From: Aliikangiella sp965214955
Lineage (GTDB): Bacteria; Pseudomonadota; Gammaproteobacteria; Enterobacterales; Kangiellaceae
Length of the DNA: 64,000 nt
NCBI GenBank assembly: GCA_965214955.1
Contig: CBDCCU010000004.1
Span: 231,963 to 295,962, forward strand
Reading direction: 5' to 3'
In this document: positions 14,475-23,816 of the stretch, piece after piece
Layout: each line of letters starts with the position of its first letter
Position numbering within the stretch: the stretch's first letter is position 1
The notes under the pieces: model-generated
Database searches by the model: none
What the model was told of the DNA's origin: nothing
The model's input: the letters and a program-made list of their open reading frames with translations, nothing else
Translations under genes and position numbers: made by a program

Positions 14475-16166
14475 TTAATTAGGTTGCTGAGCCTGATCTA
14501 ATTGTTCGTTTTCGTCTTCTTTAATTTTTTCAATTTTGAAATGTGTGATCCCATAAATAAACGATACAATTGGATTAGCTAAATTAAAGAAACAAAACGG
14601 TAAATAAGCCCAAGTTGCAACACCTAAGGTACCAGCCATATAAACCCCACAAGTATTCCAAGGAATAAGCGGTGATGTAATAGTTGCAGAATCTTCAAGC
14701 ACTCGGGATAAATTTTTAGGATGTAGTTTCCGCTTTTTAAACTCTGCCCTATACATTCTGCCTGGCAGAACAATGGCAATATATTGATCAGCGGTAATAA
14801 TGTTTGCACCAATACAAGTACCAATAACAGTTGCCACTAATGAGCCTGTAGAATTAACCAAGCTAAGAGCCGACATAACTAAACGCTGTAATAACCCAAC
14901 AGTTTCAAGCACCGCACCAAAGGTCATGGCACATAAAATTAACCAAACCGCAGGGTTTAACATATTTTCCATACCGCCACGGCTAAGTAAATCATTCACC
15001 TGATCATTGTCTGTACTAATTTTAAACCCATTAGCCATCACTCGCCAAACGGCATCAATAGCGCTAACAATGTAGCTTCTTTCGGTGAACGAAACAGCAA
15101 CAGATTGCCCTTCAATATTAAAGGTGGCTTTATGATTAAACGTTGATAATCCGCCACCGACTTTAAAGTTAACCGAGCTAGATCCGCCATTTTTATCTTC
15201 TAAAGCCAACACTAAAGCGCCCGAGCTATAGTCATGGCTTTTTACATTACAAGAGGTAAAATTTTCATTTTTAACTTGGCAAGCATAAGTTGATGATTCA
15301 ACAAATTTGTTAATTGCTTGCGGTTGAAAAATAATGGCAAAAATACCACCAACTAAAGTGCCAATTAATAAAGTTAAAAATGCTGGTACTTTTTTATAGG
15401 CTAAAAATAACACCGTTAATAAAGGAACTAGTGCAATAACTGACACATTAAAATTAGCCTCTATTACTGCAAGCACACCGGCAAGGCTTTCTTGATCAGC
15501 TTTAACTTCTTCTGTTAAGCCTAAAATAGTAAATATGATAATCGCTAATATAATGCTTGGTCCGGTGGTCCAAGCCATATGACGAATATGAGTAAAAAGC
15601 TCTGTTCCGGCAACCGCTGGCGCTAAGTTAGTGGTATCAGATAATGGCGACATTTTATCACCAAAATAAGCACCCGATATTATCGCCCCAGCAGTGATTG
15701 GCAAAGATAAATCAAGCCCCGATGCAATACCAATTAAAGCAACACCAACAGTTCCTGCGGTTGTCCAAGAGCTACCAATGCTAATAGAAACCAATGCGCA
15801 TACAATACAGGCCGCAGCGTAAAAAATACTAGGATCTAACAGACTTAATCCATAATAAACCATGGTAGGTACAACGCCCGATAACAGCCACGATCCAATT
15901 AGCGAGCCTACCATTAATAAAATTAACAGTGCGCCAAGCGCCATTGAAATGCCTTTGACAATACCTGCTTCTAATTCAGCCCATTTAAAGCCATTTTTAA
16001 ATCCTATCGCAATAGCCACAGCAGCAGACAAAAGCAACGCAATTTGATTACCGCCATAAGAAGAGTTATCACGATAAAGATAAACCGAGCCAGCTAACAT
16101 CACAATTAACGACATCACTGGGATCAGCGCATCTAACAAACTTGGCTGTTTTTTTTGTTGTTCCAT
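14475..16166 (-). CDS. NhaC-family Na+/H+ antiporter
   Basis: A 563-residue inner-membrane protein with about 12 membrane segments, resembling NhaC antiporters. Members exchange cytosolic Na+ (or an organic anion such as malate/lactate) for H+. Conserved signs include ISIGSSWTTAGTVGVALIGI and GAIISGAYFGDKMSPLSDTTNLAPA. A central soluble insertion of about 70 residues (about 290-365; CQVKNENFTSCNVKSHDYSS to SVAVSFTERSY) with two Cys residues interrupts the membrane core and makes it longer than typical NhaC (about 460). The insertion may lie in the periplasm. It follows the amidohydrolase pair by about 31 bp. Coupling with the Na+-dependent symporter upstream would recycle Na+. Confidence 0.85.
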   Translation of the reverse strand: MEQQKKQPSLLDALIPVMSLIVMLAGSVYLYRDNSSYGGNQIALLLSAAVAIAIGFKNGFKWAELEAGIVKGISMALGALLILLMVGSLIGSWLLSGVVPTMVYYGLSLLDPSIFYAAACIVCALVSISIGSSWTTAGTVGVALIGIASGLDLSLPITAGAIISGAYFGDKMSPLSDTTNLAPAVAGTELFTHIRHMAWTTGPSIILAIIIFTILGLTEEVKADQESLAGVLAVIEANFNVSVIALVPLLTVLFLAYKKVPAFLTLLIGTLVGGIFAIIFQPQAINKFVESSTYACQVKNENFTSCNVKSHDYSSGALVLALEDKNGGSSSVNFKVGGGLSTFNHKATFNIEGQSVAVSFTERSYIVSAIDAVWRVMANGFKISTDNDQVNDLLSRGGMENMLNPAVWLILCAMTFGAVLETVGLLQRLVMSALSLVNSTGSLVATVIGTCIGANIITADQYIAIVLPGRMYRAEFKKRKLHPKNLSRVLEDSATITSPLIPWNTCGVYMAGTLGVATWAYLPFCFFNLANPIVSFIYGITHFKIEKIKEDENEQLDQAQQPN

Positions 16167-16197
16167 TTGTTTACCTACTTAAAATGACTCTAAATTA

Positions 16198-17463
16198 TTA
16201 TTTAATAAAACCTTGCTTATTATTACCCTTAAGCTCCCAATAACGGTCACGCAAACGAGTTGCCCTAGAAACCATGGGCTGGCTTTCGCCTTGGATAAAA
16301 ACCCTATCGGGATTACTGGTTACATCAAGCGGATCGCCATCCCAAATAACCACATCGGCTTCCATACCAATTTCAAGCTGACCATAATTTTTAATGCCAA
16401 AAACTTCCGCAGGATTAATACTCAATGCCTCAATCGCGACTTCATGGGGCAAACCATAAGCCACCGCGTTACCCGCAGATTGTTTAATTAAATATGCATT
16501 ATGAGTGCTTCCACCAGCAATAATCAGTTTAACACCATCTTTATATAAGCGAGCAGCACCATCTAGCCTAACAGCTAGTGAATCAAACCCTGGAATATTA
16601 GAAATAGGATCAATCATTATTGGCACACCAGCGGCGGCAATTTGTTTGCCTACCATCCAAGCTTCTTTAGCGCTAGAAATCACTAATTTAATGTTATGTT
16701 TTTTCTTTAGCTTAATTAAATTTAAAATATCATCGGCGCGGTTTGCACTAATAACCAAAGGGATCTTGCGTTCAAGCACAGGGAACAATGCCTTTAGATC
16801 ATCAACTGATTGGCTAAACTCATGTTTTTTGCCCATGCCAAACTGGCTTAAGTTAGCTTTTAAATACTTTGCTTCACTAAGTGCTTTATCAAACAAAGCA
16901 TAAGTCGCCGCACGCGAACCACCCGCTTTAGAAATGCTATAACTTGCCACTTGCAAGGCTTTTTCTTTTAATAAACCACTTTCATTAGAATGCAGCGCAA
17001 TTATTGAGCCTTGTCCAGCAAAGAGTTCAGCGCCGCCTCTAGGAACCACAATAGCCCGAGTTAAACCATTAATTCTATTTTGTGGCAATAATGTTGAGCG
17101 AAAATTAATCGCAGGCGCCACATTAAAAGACGCACCTAAACCTTCTAGATTGGTTGAAGCATCTACCGTGCTAGATACAGCACCAATTTCAACCAAGCCT
17201 AAGTTGGTTAATGAATTAACAAAACCTGGTGTAACATGCTTGCCTTTGGCATCAATTACCTTATCTTCTTTAGCGGGTTGCAGATCAATACCAATTTGAA
17301 TGATTTTGCGATCTTTAATCAGCAAGTCAGCATTTTCTAGGCGACCTTTGGCAGTTGCAGTATGCAGTGTGGCATTTTGAATTAAATAAGACTCTGCATT
17401 TAAAAATGTTGAAAATGAAAAACTGGCAGTTAGCATTAAAGCAATATTGAATGATTTTTTCAT
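16198..17463 (-). CDS. Exported amidohydrolase-like protein lacking the metal motif
   Basis: A 421-residue protein with a signal peptide (about 1-23) and an amidohydrolase/imidazolonepropionase-like scaffold. The DAKGKHVTPGFVN segment aligns with the place where active members have an HxH metal motif, but here the following residues are SLTNLG, so the two ligands are absent. The later His and Asp ligands are also not recognisable (AGGSTHNAY instead). The C-terminal EVFGIKNYGQLEIGMEADVVIWDGDPL is intact. This suggests a structural or regulatory partner and not an enzyme. It overlaps the intact amidohydrolase upstream by 4 bp (ATGA), so the two are translationally coupled and might form a heteromer. 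Confidence 0.8.
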   Translation of the reverse strand: MKKSFNIALMLTASFSFSTFLNAESYLIQNATLHTATAKGRLENADLLIKDRKIIQIGIDLQPAKEDKVIDAKGKHVTPGFVNSLTNLGLVEIGAVSSTVDASTNLEGLGASFNVAPAINFRSTLLPQNRINGLTRAIVVPRGGAELFAGQGSIIALHSNESGLLKEKALQVASYSISKAGGSRAATYALFDKALSEAKYLKANLSQFGMGKKHEFSQSVDDLKALFPVLERKIPLVISANRADDILNLIKLKKKHNIKLVISSAKEAWMVGKQIAAAGVPIMIDPISNIPGFDSLAVRLDGAARLYKDGVKLIIAGGSTHNAYLIKQSAGNAVAYGLPHEVAIEALSINPAEVFGIKNYGQLEIGMEADVVIWDGDPLDVTSNPDRVFIQGESQPMVSRATRLRDRYWELKGNNKQGFIK

Positions 17464-18890
17464 AATCTTTCTCCTTCTGGGCTAGATAAACCTAGCTCAA
17501 AATCACTGGCTACATTATTTTGTGGATTGTTTAAATCAAACACTAATGCACCATCAATAAACACTTGCTCTGCTTTAGCATAAACGCTAAATGGGTTTTG
17601 ACTCCAAATAACAATATCTGCCATTTTGCCTTTTTCTAAACTACCTGCACGGTCTTCAATTCCAATAGACTTTGCCGCATTCGATGTAATCCAGCGGATC
17701 GCATCTTTAGCAGTTAGTGATAATCCCTTTTTATTACCCGCAGCCATGGCTTTAGCCGCTTCTTGGTTTAAGTGTTGAATACCAACAGCTGAATCTGAAT
17801 GAACAATTGCGCAAGCATTGGCTTTATCAACCATTGCTACGTTTTCTTTTACCGAATCGTACGCCTCATGTTTAAAGCCCCACCAATCTGCCCACATTGC
17901 CGAGCAAATATTATTTTCAGCAAGCACATCGGCAATTTTATAAGCTTCTACCGCATGGTGAAATGTTGATATTTCATAGCCAAATTCTTTAGCAACATCA
18001 ATCATCACCATCATTTCTTCGGCTCGATAGCAATGGTTATGAATTTTAATCTCACCATCTAAAACACCTTTTAAAGTGTCTAATTGTAAATCACGCTTGG
18101 GTGGATCTTTTTCTTCGCCTTCTTCAGCAGCCTTATAATAATCATCCCACTTTTTCTTATAAGCAACCGCTTTGATCCAAGCTTTACGGTAGCCCGCAAC
18201 ATTCCCCATACGAGTCATTGGGGTGCGTTTATTATCACCATAAACTCGTTTAGGGTTTTCACCGCAAGCCATTTTTAATGCATGCGGGGCATTGGGAAAC
18301 TTCATGCCTTGCATTGAAATAGAAGGAATATTCTTTAAGGTAACACCGCGACCACCAAATAAATTAGCTGAGCCTGGCAAAACTAACAGACTAGTCACCC
18401 CGCCTGCTCTGGCTAAATTAAACCCTGGATCTTGTGTCCAAACCGCATGTTCTGCCCAAACCTCAGCGGTATTAGGTCCGGTCATTTCATTACCATCGGC
18501 GTTCGACTCATGCGACGGCGATGGATAAACACCAAGATGAGAATGCACATCAATAATTCCTGGAGTAACCCACTTTCCCTTGGCATCAATTTGTTTAATA
18601 TTGGCAGGTAGCTCAATTGAACTACCTACTTTAACAATTTTGTTGTCTTTAACCCAAACACTACCACCGTCAATACGGCCACCTTTACCATCAAGGACTG
18701 TAGCGTTAGTAATCACATACTCTTGTGAATTAAGAGGCTTGTAAGTTGAAACAAAAGTTGGTTTTGGTTTTTCAACTTTAATGGGTTGTTTTTTAGTATC
18801 TTTTTCAACATCTTTTGGCTGGCAAGCACTTAGTACAACAAATGCCGTTGTCGCTAGCGCGGCAAGTCGAGTTATTCGAGTCGCTTTCAC
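17460..18890 (-). CDS. Exported (lipoprotein) amidohydrolase, probably active
   Basis: A 476-residue amidohydrolase with a lipobox-like LSAC at about residues 20-23, so it is likely an anchored periplasmic lipoprotein. Metal ligands are visible: DVHSHLG (about residue 116), HNHCYRAEEM (about 285), FHHAVEAYK (about 307) and an acidic HSDSAVG (about 364). The C-terminal GIEDRAGSLEKGKMADIVIWSQNPF is the family end. Relatives hydrolyse cyclic amides or N-acyl or dipeptide-like substrates; the substrate here is unknown. It starts at a GTG with AGGAGC upstream. It overlaps by 4 bp the degenerate paralogue downstream and follows the Na+ symporter, suggesting that products are imported with Na+. Confidence 0.85.
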   Translation of the reverse strand: MKATRITRLAALATTAFVVLSACQPKDVEKDTKKQPIKVEKPKPTFVSTYKPLNSQEYVITNATVLDGKGGRIDGGSVWVKDNKIVKVGSSIELPANIKQIDAKGKWVTPGIIDVHSHLGVYPSPSHESNADGNEMTGPNTAEVWAEHAVWTQDPGFNLARAGGVTSLLVLPGSANLFGGRGVTLKNIPSISMQGMKFPNAPHALKMACGENPKRVYGDNKRTPMTRMGNVAGYRKAWIKAVAYKKKWDDYYKAAEEGEEKDPPKRDLQLDTLKGVLDGEIKIHNHCYRAEEMMVMIDVAKEFGYEISTFHHAVEAYKIADVLAENNICSAMWADWWGFKHEAYDSVKENVAMVDKANACAIVHSDSAVGIQHLNQEAAKAMAAGNKKGLSLTAKDAIRWITSNAAKSIGIEDRAGSLEKGKMADIVIWSQNPFSVYAKAEQVFIDGALVFDLNNPQNNVASDFELGLSSPEGERL

Positions 18891-18933
18891 GTTAAGCTCC
18901 TGAACTAGTTGGTGGAAGTAAAACTGCTAGAGA

Positions 18934-20325
18934 TTAACCTAGCAGCATGGTAAGAATTTTTACGTTAAAGAAATTATCTAAAACGGTAATAATAAAGATA
19001 GTTCCAAGCAATATTGGGCAGATATAACTGATCGCAAAATTCACATAACTTTTAAGCCAAGCAGCTTCCGTTGGATTTTTAGCTTCATCAAGCTCTTTAT
19101 TGAAGTTTTCTTTTTTCCAAATATAAGCGGTAAATACGGCAATCATAAATCCGCCTAACGGTAAGAATGTATCGCTAGCAATGAGTGCAACAAAGCTCAT
19201 AAAGTCGAGTGTGCCTGCACCAGATAATGTAATAAAACTACCAAGCGCTTCACTAGCACCGTTAGACAATAATGAAGGAATACCCACTAAAAAAATCACC
19301 AGTGCAACAATCCAAGTTGCCTTAGATCGAGGAACTTTCTTTTCATCAACAAGGTAAGCAGTAGGCACTTCTAATAAAGAAATGGTTGAAGTAAATGCGG
19401 CAAAAGAAAGCAGTAAGAAAAATAAACTGCCAATCACAACACCAAATCCACCTAGTGATTCAAAAATACCCGGTAAGGTTACAAAAATAAGCCCAGGGCC
19501 ACCGTTAGTTTCTATGCCTTGAGAGAAAACAAAAGGAAAAATCATAAAACCAGCTAGCACCGCTACACCTACATCCATTAAAGTTATTTGCGCCGCCGAA
19601 GTTAAAATATTCTCTTTTTTGCTGACATAACTGCCATAGGTTATAAGCGCTCCCATCCCCAAAGATAATGAGAAAAATGCTTGTCCTAATGCCGAATAAA
19701 CCACGGTGCCGGTTATTTCGCCAAACTCAGGCACTAAGTAAAACTTTAACCCTTCCATTGCATTCGGCAAAGTTAAAGCATAAATAATTAGCCCTAAAAT
19801 CATTACAAATAAAGTTGGCATTAAAATTTTTGCGGCTTTTTCAATTCCCGAAGATACACCTTTAGACACAACAAAGGCCGTTCCAACCATAAATAACGAA
19901 GCGTAGATCCCTACGGTGATGTAGTCTTTAGTAAATTCACCAAACTGCTGACCGATAGAAAAATTGCCCATAACCATTTCGATAAAATAACCAAAGGCCC
20001 AAGCAGCTACCACATTGTAAAAAGAGAGGATCAAAACACCACTGGCTAAACCTAAATAGCCAATAATTGACCATTTTTTATGACCCAGCGCACTAAATGC
20101 ACCTACCGCATTAGTTTGCGTTTTGCGACCAATGGATATTTCCGCAACCATCACAGGAAAACAAAGCACAAAACAAAAAACTAAATACATCACTACAAAG
20201 GCGGCACCACCACCTTCGCCAACCTCAAAAGGAAATTTCCAGATATTGCCAAGACCAACCGCAGAGCCTGCGGCAGCTAAGATAAAACCTAAACGGGTGT
20301 TAAAACCACCTCTTTGTATTGCCAT
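18934..20325 (-). CDS. Sodium-dependent transporter, NSS/SNF family (LeuT-like)
   Basis: A 463-residue inner-membrane symporter with about 11-12 membrane segments. The first helix, TRLGFILAAAGSAVGLGNIW followed by KFPF, is the NSS signature of amino-acid/Na+ symporters such as LeuT and TnaT/MhsT. FAAFTSTISLLEVP in helix 8 is also typical. The usual substrate is an amino acid, driven by Na+. It is the first gene of the 20325-13591 minus-strand group. A 268-bp palindromic repeat element lies directly upstream (20364-20631), within what should be its promoter region. Confidence 0.9.
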   Translation of the reverse strand: MAIQRGGFNTRLGFILAAAGSAVGLGNIWKFPFEVGEGGGAAFVVMYLVFCFVLCFPVMVAEISIGRKTQTNAVGAFSALGHKKWSIIGYLGLASGVLILSFYNVVAAWAFGYFIEMVMGNFSIGQQFGEFTKDYITVGIYASLFMVGTAFVVSKGVSSGIEKAAKILMPTLFVMILGLIIYALTLPNAMEGLKFYLVPEFGEITGTVVYSALGQAFFSLSLGMGALITYGSYVSKKENILTSAAQITLMDVGVAVLAGFMIFPFVFSQGIETNGGPGLIFVTLPGIFESLGGFGVVIGSLFFLLLSFAAFTSTISLLEVPTAYLVDEKKVPRSKATWIVALVIFLVGIPSLLSNGASEALGSFITLSGAGTLDFMSFVALIASDTFLPLGGFMIAVFTAYIWKKENFNKELDEAKNPTEAAWLKSYVNFAISYICPILLGTIFIITVLDNFFNVKILTMLLG

Positions 20326-20363
20326 TTTTTACCCTTACTTATAATTATTTAATATTTAAGCCC

Positions 20364-20631
20364 TAGGGTCTGTTGATCTTTCAAACATCATCACTGTTGC
20401 GTTTAAAATAGCGTCAATTTAGGCACGACGAATGTGGTTTGGTTATTCCAAATGAATGAGGAGTAACAACAAGTGACGCTATTTTAAACGCAACCCGAAG
20501 GGCTGAGCTATTTTTCCACTTAATTTCGTTATCAGTCACTTATTTAGAATAACTAAATCACGTTTCTTTTGCCTCATTAAGCGAAAAAATCGCTTCAGCA
20601 GTGATTATGTTTGAAAGATCAACAGACCCTA
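20364..20631. mobile_element. Palindromic MITE-like element, family B (268 bp)
   Basis: It is bounded by a 33-bp near-perfect inverted repeat beginning TAGGGTCTGTTGATCTTTC, with one mismatch between the ends. Inside are a second inverted pair (GCGTTTAAAATAGCGTCA at 20399-20416 and its complement at 20474-20491) and a CCCGAAGGGCTGAGC motif. There is no coding potential, so it would have to be mobilised by a transposase elsewhere. It lies between the NSS symporter gene and pldA. Confidence 0.7.
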
Positions 20632-20722
20632 AACCATCCATAAAACCACAGAATGGCACATTGCTACAAGAGGGGAAGAGTTTTTTTTGACAAATTACTG
20701 ATAATTTAAACTTAGAACTTAA

Positions 20723-21796
20723 TCAAAATATATCTGATAGCAAAACACCAACACCAATTCGTGTGGTTTTAAAGTTATAATCAATTAAACTTTCTCCATA
20801 ACCATGAAAAACTTGGGTATAGCCTTTAAAACGTTTACCCATAGGGAAAGTCCAATCCAACTGAATAGCCCCTCGATTATTTGATGTGCGTAAGTTATTA
20901 CGTAACATCATTGAAAAAGTTTGCTCATCCCATTTATAAGTATATGAGGCTTCAAAAAAGCCCATAAAATCTTCAATGTCAGGATTATCATCACCATCAG
21001 CCTGTAGCGGATCGGTTTTCTCTTTTTCGGGCAAGCGATACCAAGGTTTAATCATAAATACTTGATTTTTATTTTCCCAAACCGATTGAATATATACCCT
21101 ATTCCAACTTCGCGACAACGGTTGCGAGCGACCATTTGATTGATGCTCAATACCAAATAAATTCACTCTATTAACCCAGTTTCCTACTTTAAAATCATTT
21201 ACTAATCCATAAAAAATTTCTGGCTGATAATTGGTTTCTCTAAAAGGAGAAGACAGATCCGAGTTATACATTTGCCAATAAGACTGCAAAGTAAAACCAA
21301 AAAATAAAGCATCTTCATTGGTTATTAAGCTTTCGGTAATTGGCGCCTTAAAGCTAAGTTGAAACTTCACTTCAAAATTATCTAAATTAAATTCGCTATC
21401 AGTTTGGTTATTGGTTGTAGCAAATGGTGCTGAATTCGGGTTATCGACATAACTAAATGGCAACAGATAATTTCTTTTATGTGGCGTTATTACTGCAGGA
21501 TTATCGCGCGCAGCACGTTCATTGTTAATACGCATTAAAATGGGGGAAATTACATCAGTTTTAATTGCAGCTTTAGGAGTTTGCTTGGAAGCTAGCGCTT
21601 GATTTTGCTGGTTTAATTGCTTTTCACACCATAATTTTAGCGCTTTAACCGTGGTATTTTCGTCAACTTTAGCAATTTGCTGCATAAGGCAATTTTGCAT
21701 TGTTTTAGATAAAGTTGAAGCATTATCTTCTGATAAAGCATGGTTAGCTGTTAGCACTTGAAATACTAAGAAAATAGATAATTGAGATTTTGTCAT
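20723..21796 (-). CDS. pldA: Outer-membrane phospholipase A
   Basis: A 357-residue protein with a signal peptide and an N-terminal extension of about 100 residues, followed by the 12-strand beta-barrel of OMPLA. The catalytic His-Ser region is EHQSNGRSQPLSRSWNRVY (about residues 219-237), which carries the HxSNGR...S pattern. The barrel ends in alternating hydrophobic strands and a C-terminal Phe (GVGVLLSDIF). The family hydrolyses phospholipids that accumulate in the outer leaflet after envelope stress and is active as a calcium-dependent dimer. It is monocistronic in appearance. Confidence 0.9.
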   Translation of the reverse strand: MTKSQLSIFLVFQVLTANHALSEDNASTLSKTMQNCLMQQIAKVDENTTVKALKLWCEKQLNQQNQALASKQTPKAAIKTDVISPILMRINNERAARDNPAVITPHKRNYLLPFSYVDNPNSAPFATTNNQTDSEFNLDNFEVKFQLSFKAPITESLITNEDALFFGFTLQSYWQMYNSDLSSPFRETNYQPEIFYGLVNDFKVGNWVNRVNLFGIEHQSNGRSQPLSRSWNRVYIQSVWENKNQVFMIKPWYRLPEKEKTDPLQADGDDNPDIEDFMGFFEASYTYKWDEQTFSMMLRNNLRTSNNRGAIQLDWTFPMGKRFKGYTQVFHGYGESLIDYNFKTTRIGVGVLLSDIF

Positions 21797-22016
21797 TATA
21801 TGGTTGGTAAATTCTTAAATAATTTCCTATATTTTAATAGAAATTAGCCAAACTTGCTCTGCTTTAGGGCTTTTTTCCTTTGGCGCTTTTTCGCTTTAGA
21901 GCTTTCTTGATTTAATTTTTTTGTTTTAGAGCTTTTTTTATTTTAAAACTATAGCGCCTATGTAAGCTACACTTTAAATTTTTAATTATTTTGGGAATAT
22001 TAACAAGGAGTTGTCA

Positions 22017-22403
22017 GTGTCCATTCAACAAATACCAACCATACTCAAAACCATGAGTCCGCAATTTAAAGAGCAAAATGCCATTAAGATTACCAGCTCG
22101 CAATACGACATGATGAAAGATGTGATCCAAGATTTTTGTTCTACTCATAACGCCCCCCGCTTATTTGGTATGCTAGGACGAATAGGACGCCGCATGAAAC
22201 AAGCCAACAATCCCCATTTGTGGCATACCGAATTTGAATATTTTGCCACCAACATGATGCTCGCACTAAAAGAAAATAAACGCTGTCGGTTAGAAGACAC
22301 CATTGAAAATATTGATGAAATTTTTAAACGCGAAAATCAAAATTCATCTCCAGGGCAAAACCGCAAAAGTGATCGCAACCAAATTTTAAGTATCTTTGGT
22401 TAG
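22017..22403 (+). CDS. Conserved hypothetical protein, 128 aa
   Basis: A soluble, mostly helical protein with basic patches (FGMLGRIGRRMKQANNPH) and no recognised domain. A GTG start at 22017 is chosen because AAGGAG (22005-22010) lies 6 bp upstream of it; the TTG at 22011 touches that site and is unlikely. The C-terminal tail is polar and probably disordered (NQNSSPGQNRKSDRNQ). Its function is unknown. It is followed by a short-chain dehydrogenase gene 80 bp downstream on the same strand. Confidence 0.6.
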   Translation: MSIQQIPTILKTMSPQFKEQNAIKITSSQYDMMKDVIQDFCSTHNAPRLFGMLGRIGRRMKQANNPHLWHTEFEYFATNMMLALKENKRCRLEDTIENIDEIFKRENQNSSPGQNRKSDRNQILSIFG

Positions 22404-22483
22404 GGTTTAAATATCCCCCATTCCATCTAACCGTTAAACTGTTACAATAGCCTCTTTATTTTCAGACTAAATAGAGGGGCATT

Positions 22484-23263
22484 ATGTCTTTTCAAAACTC
22501 CACTGCGTCTTTTCAAAATACCATTGCCGCAGTAAGTGGCGGTGCATCTGGCTTAGGGCTAGGTGTTGTCAACAGCATTATTGAGCAAGGCGGCAAAGTT
22601 GCCATTTTAGACATCAATGAAGCAGAAGGTGAAAAACTAGCCTCTGCTCATCCTAATCAAGTTTTATTTGTAAAAACCGATATCAGCAATGAAGCGCAAG
22701 TGGATAGTGCCATTGATAAAACCGTAGAAAAATTTGGCAAGCTTACATTAGCCGTAGGCTGTGCTGGTATTTTAGGCGCAGGCCGTTTAATCAGCAAAAA
22801 AGGTCCAATGCCAGCTGACTATTTTAAAAAAGTGATTGATATTAATTTATTTGGCTCATTTTTATTAACCCGAGCCGCAGCTAGAGTCATGCAAAATAAC
22901 GAGCCAAATAATAACGAGCGCGGTGTTATTGTTCATACGGCATCAATTGCCGCTTATGAAGGACAATTTGGACAAGTGGCCTACTCTGCAACTAAATCAG
23001 CCATTGTTGGAATGATGCTGCCACTAGCAAGAGAGTTTTCAAAATTAGGCATTCGCACTATGGCAATAGCACCAGGTAGCTTTGAAACCCCCATGATTGA
23101 AAATGTGCCTGATGATATTAGAGCCGAGCTTTGCGCTACCATTCCGTTCCCTTCTCGCTTTGGTAAGCCCGAAGAGTTTGCCTCTTTAGTTGAGCAAATT
23201 GTTAGTAATCAAATGCTTAATGGCTCAACCATTCGATTAGACGGTGCGGCAAGGTTGCAGTAG
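22484..23263 (+). CDS. Short-chain dehydrogenase/reductase (SDR), HSD17B10-like
   Basis: A 259-residue classical SDR. The cofactor motif is GGASGLGLG (about residues 20-28), the Asp after beta-2 (ILDINEAEGEKLA) favours NAD over NADP, and the catalytic Ser-Tyr-Lys is in HTASIAAYEGQFGQVAYSATKSA. The tail (LNGSTIRLDGAARLQ) is typical of 3-hydroxyacyl-CoA dehydrogenase type II-like members. These often act on 2-methyl-3-hydroxyacyl-CoA in isoleucine degradation, which would fit the branched-chain oxoacid dehydrogenase in this window, but the substrate is not proved by sequence. A ribosome site (AGAGGGG) is present before its ATG. Confidence 0.88.
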   Translation: MSFQNSTASFQNTIAAVSGGASGLGLGVVNSIIEQGGKVAILDINEAEGEKLASAHPNQVLFVKTDISNEAQVDSAIDKTVEKFGKLTLAVGCAGILGAGRLISKKGPMPADYFKKVIDINLFGSFLLTRAAARVMQNNEPNNNERGVIVHTASIAAYEGQFGQVAYSATKSAIVGMMLPLAREFSKLGIRTMAIAPGSFETPMIENVPDDIRAELCATIPFPSRFGKPEEFASLVEQIVSNQMLNGSTIRLDGAARLQ

Positions 23264-23291
23264 TTGATAGTTGATAGTTGATAGTTGATAG
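23264..23291 (+). repeat. Four tandem TTGATAG heptamers after the SDR stop codon
   Basis: Four exact copies of TTGATAG directly follow the TAG stop. Because 7 is not a multiple of three, the array places TGA and TAG stops in all three frames, so it acts as a read-through barrier and is a slippage-prone site. Confidence 0.85.
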
Positions 23292-23305
23292 TTAAATGCT
23301 AACAA

Positions 23306-23809
23306 ATGGAGGCGGTTATCATTGATTTTGTTCAAACAATGTGGGCATTAGCCTTAGCTGGTGAAATTCAAGGTATTTGGTTTTTTACTGCGATTTACTG
23401 CTTTGTGCTTTGCTCTTATTCTACTCTCCGGCAAATTTCTAACTTAAACTGGCATTCAACATGGGGAAGTCTAACTCGCTTGCAAGTGGATAAGTTTGGC
23501 GCTGGAGAATGGGCAAAATCTGATCAAAACTATGCCTCTTCGGCACTTTATGAATACAAAGTTGATGGAAAAAATTATACAGGCAAACGTATTTCACCTT
23601 GGATTTTTGTTGTAAGCCATAATGCAAAGTTTGTTTTAGAGCGACAACTTAAAGGCGCTGAAATAGATAACAATGGTAGAGTTAAAGTTTTTTACAATCC
23701 TAAAAACCCACAAAAAAGCTATTTAATTTTACCCAATATCCCAGGCATTGTTATCACTCTAGCAATAGCTATCGTCCCCATGATTAGTTTTTATTTCAAA
23801 TTCTACTAA
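23306..23809 (+). CDS. DUF3592-type membrane protein
   Basis: A 167-residue protein with a membrane helix near the N-terminus (about 25-43) and another at the C-terminus (about 147-164), enclosing a beta-rich soluble part. The segment YEYKVDGKNYTGKRISPWIF and the later GRVKVFYNPKNPQKSYL are characteristic of DUF3592 proteins. The function is unknown. The ATG at 23306 is itself followed by GGAGG, so a downstream non-ATG start cannot be excluded. It lies directly before a palindromic mobile repeat. Confidence 0.7.
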   Translation: MEAVIIDFVQTMWALALAGEIQGIWFFTAIYCFVLCSYSTLRQISNLNWHSTWGSLTRLQVDKFGAGEWAKSDQNYASSALYEYKVDGKNYTGKRISPWIFVVSHNAKFVLERQLKGAEIDNNGRVKVFYNPKNPQKSYLILPNIPGIVITLAIAIVPMISFYFKFY

Positions 23810-23816
23810 TCCTTTA

